A stretch of 9,559 nucleotides of DNA from Candidatus Omnitrophota bacterium (lineage in GTDB: Bacteria > Omnitrophota > Gorgyraeia > 2-01-FULL-45-10): positions 1 to 9,559 of the forward strand of contig JAPLMG010000167.1 in NCBI GenBank assembly GCA_026387165.1, written 5' to 3'. Of this stretch, positions 6,643 to 9,559 are shown one piece after another. Position 1 is the first letter of the stretch; each line of letters begins with the position of its first letter. The notes under the pieces were generated by a model. It saw only the letters and a list, made by a program, of their open reading frames with translations, had not been told where the DNA came from and made no database searches. The position numbers were made by a program, and so were the translations under genes.

Positions 6643-8874
6643 ATGTTGGCAACGATCAAGGTTAACACCGATTTAGCTAAAGAGATGGGGCTTAGCGAAG
6701 GGGAGTTCAGTGAAATAAAAAAATTGCTCGGGAGGGAACCTAACGTCACGGAACTCGGCGTCTTTTCCGCGATGTGGTCTGAGCATTGCAGTTATAAAAA
6801 TTCGAGAAGGCTATTTAAATTATTTCCGACAAAAGGCAAGGATGTGCTCGTGGGTGCGGGCGAAGAAAACTCCGGCATAGTCGACTTAGGGGACGGCTGG
6901 GGGGTTTCGTTCAAGATAGAGTCGCACAATCATCCTTCCGCCGTTGAACCTTTTGAGGCTTCCGCTACCGGAATAGGCGGATGCGTCAGGGACATATTCA
7001 CTACGGGCGCAAGACCGGTGGCCGTGCTGGGGGCCCTGAGGTTCGGGAATCTTCAGAACGAAAAGGTTAAACATTTGTTTAAAGAGGTGATCAGGGGGCT
7101 CGCGCATTATGCCAACACCGCCGAGGTCAGCGCCGTAGGAGGCGAGACATATTTTGATGAAAGCTATGAAGGAAACCCGCTTGTCAATGCCTTCGTTGTA
7201 GGGATCGTGAACAAAAAAGATATCATGAGGGGAACCGCAAGCGGCATCGGCAACCCCGTCTATTACATAGGCGGCGATACGGGCAGAGACGGTGTCGGCG
7301 GCGCAAGCTTCGCTTCGCGGGAGATAACGGAAGAATCGGCGTCTTCTAAAAGCGCCGTTGCAATAGGCGATCCGGAGCTCGGGAAGCGCTTGAGAAAGGC
7401 GTGCCTTGAATTGATAGAAAAAGGCCTTGTTGCGGGAATGCAGGACATGGGAGCCGCAGGCCTCACATGCTCTTCATGCGAAACAGCAACAAGAAGCGGA
7501 ACCGGCATAGAAATCGACGTAGCCCTGGTGCCCCAACGGGAAAAAGGCATGACCCCTTACGAGATCTTATTGTCCGAGTCGCAGGAAAGGATGCTCGCCA
7601 TTCTAAAGAGCGGCAAAGAGGCTGATGCCTTAGCCATATTAAAGAAATGGAAAATAAATGCGGTGAAGATAGGCAAAGTAACAGACGATAAGATGATGAG
7701 GGTCAAAGAAAGGGGTGTTGTGGTCTGCGAGGTGCCGGCTGAAACACTCACAAAAAGGGCGCCGCTTTATACAAGAGAAGCAAAGGAGCCGGCGTATTTA
7801 AAAGATACCCGGAATATAGACCACAAGTCTTTAAAAGAGCCCAGCGATTTCAATAAGGTGCTTTTAAAATTACTTGATTCCCCGAGCATCGCGAGCAAGG
7901 AATCGGCCTATAAAAAATTCACATTTGTAAATAAGGACGATGTAGCGGTCAACGCGGGTTCGGACGCTGCTGTTATAAAGATCAGGGGCACAAAAAAAGC
8001 TATAGCAATAAGCGTCGACTGCAACAGCAGGTTCTGCTACCTTAACCCTTATAACGGCGCTGTAATGGCAGTTGCCGAAGCGGCGAGGAACGTGGTATGC
8101 GCCGGAGGCAGGCCCCTTGCTATAACAGACGGGCTTAATTTCGGAAACCCGATGAAGCCGGAAAACTACTGGCAGTTCAAAAAATGCATAGAAGGGATTT
8201 CGGCAGGATGCAAAGGTTTGGACATACCCGTCATCAGCGGCAATGTAAGCTTCTACAATGAGAGCCCGAAAGGAGCGATAGACCCAACGCCGATGATCGG
8301 AATAGTCGGCCTTATCGAGGATGCGGCAAAATGCGTCACCCAGGATTTCAAAAAAGATGGCGACGTAATAGTCCTTCTCGGTGAAAATAGTTCGGACCTC
8401 TCGGGCAGCGAATACCTCTATCTGATACACAGCTTAAAGAAGGGCGATCCCCAGATAGACATATCGAAAGAAAAGGCGGTTCAACAGGCCTGCCTGGAGG
8501 CCGCGCAGAACAGCGTTATCAGTTCCTCCCATGATTGTTCAGAGGGCGGATTGGCCGTGGCGTTAGCGGAGTCGTGCATCACAAATAAAAACGGGTTGTC
8601 AGGAGCCGATATACAATTAGGCTCAGGCGACATAAGGAAAGACGCGCTTCTCTTTGGCGAGGCGCCTTCGCGGATAGTCGTTTCTGTCGGGAAGGATAAT
8701 TTGAACGATCTGGAGAAGATAGCAAAAAAATATTCCGTCTCCTGCAAAATAATAGGCAATGTCGGCGGTAAAAAACTGACTATTAGCTGCGGGAAAGCCA
8801 CCCTGATCGATCAGGACGTAAAGGCATTGAGCGATACATGGAGAAACGCTATCCCTTCAAGATTAGGGAATTAG
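6643..8874 (+). CDS. purL: Phosphoribosylformylglycinamidine synthase subunit PurL (small, Bacillus type)
   Basis: PurL converts FGAR to FGAM in step 4 of purine synthesis, using ATP and ammonia. At 743 residues it matches the small PurL (B. subtilis 742), not the 1300-residue fused form, so it lacks its own glutaminase. Such enzymes need the PurQ glutaminase and the small PurS protein as partners; neither is seen intact in this window. Motifs include WSEHCSYKNS (45-54, His48), FKIESHNHPSAVEPFEASATG (from residue 90) and the C-terminal SSHDCSEGGLAVALAES block (His630). Two AIRS-type halves are recognisable. The start is supported by AGGAGG six bases upstream. It is the last gene of the nucleotide cluster, 25 bases after guaA, and is followed by the hairpin-containing intergenic region. 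Confidence 0.97.
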   Translation: MLATIKVNTDLAKEMGLSEGEFSEIKKLLGREPNVTELGVFSAMWSEHCSYKNSRRLFKLFPTKGKDVLVGAGEENSGIVDLGDGWGVSFKIESHNHPSAVEPFEASATGIGGCVRDIFTTGARPVAVLGALRFGNLQNEKVKHLFKEVIRGLAHYANTAEVSAVGGETYFDESYEGNPLVNAFVVGIVNKKDIMRGTASGIGNPVYYIGGDTGRDGVGGASFASREITEESASSKSAVAIGDPELGKRLRKACLELIEKGLVAGMQDMGAAGLTCSSCETATRSGTGIEIDVALVPQREKGMTPYEILLSESQERMLAILKSGKEADALAILKKWKINAVKIGKVTDDKMMRVKERGVVVCEVPAETLTKRAPLYTREAKEPAYLKDTRNIDHKSLKEPSDFNKVLLKLLDSPSIASKESAYKKFTFVNKDDVAVNAGSDAAVIKIRGTKKAIAISVDCNSRFCYLNPYNGAVMAVAEAARNVVCAGGRPLAITDGLNFGNPMKPENYWQFKKCIEGISAGCKGLDIPVISGNVSFYNESPKGAIDPTPMIGIVGLIEDAAKCVTQDFKKDGDVIVLLGENSSDLSGSEYLYLIHSLKKGDPQIDISKEKAVQQACLEAAQNSVISSSHDCSEGGLAVALAESCITNKNGLSGADIQLGSGDIRKDALLFGEAPSRIVVSVGKDNLNDLEKIAKKYSVSCKIIGNVGGKKLTISCGKATLIDQDVKALSDTWRNAIPSRLGN

Positions 8875-8891
8875 TTTTGTTTTGAGGTGAT

Positions 8892-8933
8892 ATGAAGCAG
8901 AAGATATACACTATAAGAGTAGAAATTTGCTAA
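8892..8933 (+). CDS. Micro-ORF of 13 codons: purS remnant or leader peptide
   Basis: The ORF reads MKQKIYTIRVEIC and stops at TAA 8931-8933. It is preceded by GAGGTGAT (8884-8891), which directly abuts the ATG and would pair over eight bases with the standard 16S 3' end; this is the longest such match seen at any start in the window. The alternating hydrophobic pattern KIYTIRVEI resembles the first beta strand of PurS, the obligate partner of small PurL, whose gene often lies beside purL. About 18 bases separate it from the purL stop. There is no room for a complete PurS of about 80 residues before parA, and no other frame continues it. It may be the surviving start of a broken purS, a regulatory leader peptide, or chance. 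Translation is well supported by the site; function is unknown. Confidence 0.4.
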   Translation: MKQKIYTIRVEIC

Positions 8934-8970
8934 AAAACATTTGTAGTTTCTGCTCTTATGGTGTATATTT
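8902..8970 (+). repeat. Long imperfect inverted repeat / RNA hairpin, possible terminator or 3' end structure
   Basis: The arms at 8902-8927 and 8945-8970 pair over 26 positions around a 17-base loop (8928-8944). Twenty-two pairs are Watson-Crick and the remaining four are all G-U in the + strand RNA (8903/8969, 8912/8960, 8920/8952, 8926/8946), with no bulges. On the opposite strand those four would be A-C mismatches, so the structure favours + strand RNA. Only about five pairs are G-C, and the following bases are A/U rich (8968-8982) but not a clean U run, so it is not a textbook intrinsic terminator. It could end or protect the purL transcript, or be an RNase III type processing site. The left arm coincides with most of the micro-ORF. 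Confidence 0.75.
8941..8969 (+). promoter_or_regulatory. Possible sigma-70 type promoter for parA
   Basis: TTGTAG (8941-8946) and TATATT (8964-8969) are separated by exactly 17 bases. These fit -35 and -10 boxes fairly well and would start transcription near 8976, about 28 bases before parA. The right arm of the hairpin overlaps nearly all of it. In such an A/T-rich stretch a match like this can arise by chance. Confidence 0.3.
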
Positions 8971-8981
8971 AATGTATATTT
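8962..8981 (+). repeat. Nine-base direct repeat at 11-base spacing
   Basis: TGTATATTT occurs at 8962-8970 and 8973-8981, one helical turn apart, and its reverse complement core ATATACA occurs at 8904-8910 in the left hairpin arm. It may be a protein-binding site near the putative parA promoter, or simply low-complexity A/T sequence. Confidence 0.4.
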
Positions 8982-8986
8982 TAACC

Positions 8987-8995
8987 AAGGGAGGG
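8987..8995 (+). promoter_or_regulatory. Ribosome binding site for parA
   Basis: AAGGGAGGG ends eight bases before ATG 9004. It favours this ATG over the in-frame TTG at 8998, which would leave only two bases of spacing. The site lies outside the hairpin, so folding of the hairpin would not block it directly. Confidence 0.7.
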
Positions 8996-9003
8996 ATTTG
9001 CGG

Positions 9004-9559
9004 ATGAAGATAGTGGCTATAGCGAATCAGAAGGGCGGATGCGGAAAGACTACCACGGCAATAAACCTATCAAGCGCGATCGCGCGGCTCGGGAAAAAAG
9101 TCCTGCTCATAGACCTTGATCCACAGGCACATGCGACATTCGGCCTCGGGTTGTCAAACGCGCCCATAGACAAATCTATCTACAACGTTCTCACGGATAA
9201 TCATGAAAGAAGACGCGGTATCGCTCACTGCATGATCAGCGTATCCGAAAACCTCGACATGATCCCTTCTAATATTCTTTTAAGCACGTTGGAGCAGGAG
9301 CTGAAAGACACCGAGGGCGCAGTATCAAAATTATTCGAATCGGTATCTGCAAGCCAACTGAATTACGAGTATACGATAATCGACTGCCCGCCAAGCCTGG
9401 GGTTCCTGACATTTAACGCGCTCAGAGCGGCTGATCTTGTCATAGTCCCTGTCGATATGGGCGCCTTCTCACTGATGGGTGTAGGAAAACTATTGGGCAT
9501 GATAGAGTTGATAAAATTGAAGATAAACCATGCTCCTCAAGTAAGAGCTCTCGCCACCC
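9004..9559 (+). CDS. parA: ParA/Soj-family ATPase, N-terminal part
   Basis: This gene runs off the right edge after about 185 codons. ParA/Soj proteins are ATP-switched dimers that bind DNA nonspecifically and, with a ParB partner, segregate chromosomes or plasmids; relatives position other cargo. The deviant Walker A motif is QKGGCGKTTTA with the signature Lys10 and the P-loop Lys15. Walker A' is LLIDLDPQAHAT (34-45), and Walker B is IIDCPPSLG (125-133). The protein begins almost at the Walker A strand, without the N-terminal helix-turn-helix of plasmid type Ia ParA, so it is the short chromosomal type. It follows the nucleotide genes after 129 bases that hold a hairpin and a possible promoter, so it probably starts a separate transcription unit. 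Whether parB follows cannot be seen, so the exact role (Soj or another MinD/ParA relative) is open. Confidence 0.9.
   Translation, partial: MKIVAIANQKGGCGKTTTAINLSSAIARLGKKVLLIDLDPQAHATFGLGLSNAPIDKSIYNVLTDNHERRRGIAHCMISVSENLDMIPSNILLSTLEQELKDTEGAVSKLFESVSASQLNYEYTIIDCPPSLGFLTFNALRAADLVIVPVDMGAFSLMGVGKLLGMIELIKLKINHAPQVRALAT

Larger units (their letters stand above)
8875..9003 (+). other. purL-parA intergenic region
   Basis: This is the only real intergenic stretch in the window, at 129 bases, and is markedly more A/T rich than the genes. It contains a Shine-Dalgarno site with a 13-codon ORF, a long imperfect palindrome, a 9-base direct repeat, a possible promoter and the parA ribosome binding site, all described separately. 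No tRNA or known riboswitch could be recognised by eye. Confidence 0.9.

Noticed and set aside
7870..8430. Antisense ORF of 186 codons inside purL
   Set aside because: It is opposite a strongly conserved purL segment, its translation shows no recognisable family or motif, and it is best explained as a codon-bias shadow.
8902..8970. CRISPR repeat or parS centromere site
   Set aside because: There is only one hairpin with no repeat-spacer array, and neither arm resembles the TGTTTCACGTGAAACA parS consensus.
8998..9003. TTG start for parA two codons upstream
   Set aside because: It would sit only two bases after the AAGGGAGGG site, and MKIVAIANQKGG is the usual ParA beginning.

Overview
This window is bacterial. 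Every gene lies on the + strand, most have clear Shine-Dalgarno sites, and gene junctions are tight or overlapping. Base composition is intermediate, and arginine AGA/AGG and isoleucine ATA codons are common. Together with the gene content this suits an uncultured lineage such as Omnitrophota, but that placement is a guess from codon feel and not from a marker comparison.

Layout: positions 1-8874 form one operon-like run for nucleotide synthesis: the C-terminal part of carA, then carB, purF, guaA and purL. The carA/carB and purF/guaA pairs overlap by 14 and 8 bases; the carB/purF and guaA/purL gaps are 12 and 25 bases. A 129-base intergenic region (8875-9003) follows. It holds a 13-codon micro-ORF with an excellent ribosome binding site, a long A/U-rich hairpin overlapping that ORF, and a possible promoter. 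The window ends inside a parA-type ATPase gene (9004 onward).

How the genes work together: CarA/CarB make carbamoyl phosphate for pyrimidines and arginine. PurF and PurL catalyse steps 1 and 4 of purine synthesis, and GuaA makes GMP. All five genes encode enzymes, or subunits of enzymes, that normally use the amide nitrogen of glutamine. PurF and GuaA keep their glutaminase catalytic residues.

The most notable observation is that CarA does not. Its nucleophile Cys is Ala, its catalytic His is Asn and its Glu is Val (or deleted), and several glutamine-binding positions are also changed. The fold and the reading frame are intact and CarB looks fully functional. The straightforward inference is a bacterial carbamoyl phosphate synthetase that runs on free ammonia, or gets ammonia from elsewhere, while keeping a catalytically dead small subunit. 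The second point of interest is the purL-parA intergenic region, where a micro-ORF resembling the first strand of PurS is folded into a 26-bp hairpin whose only non-Watson-Crick positions are G-U pairs.
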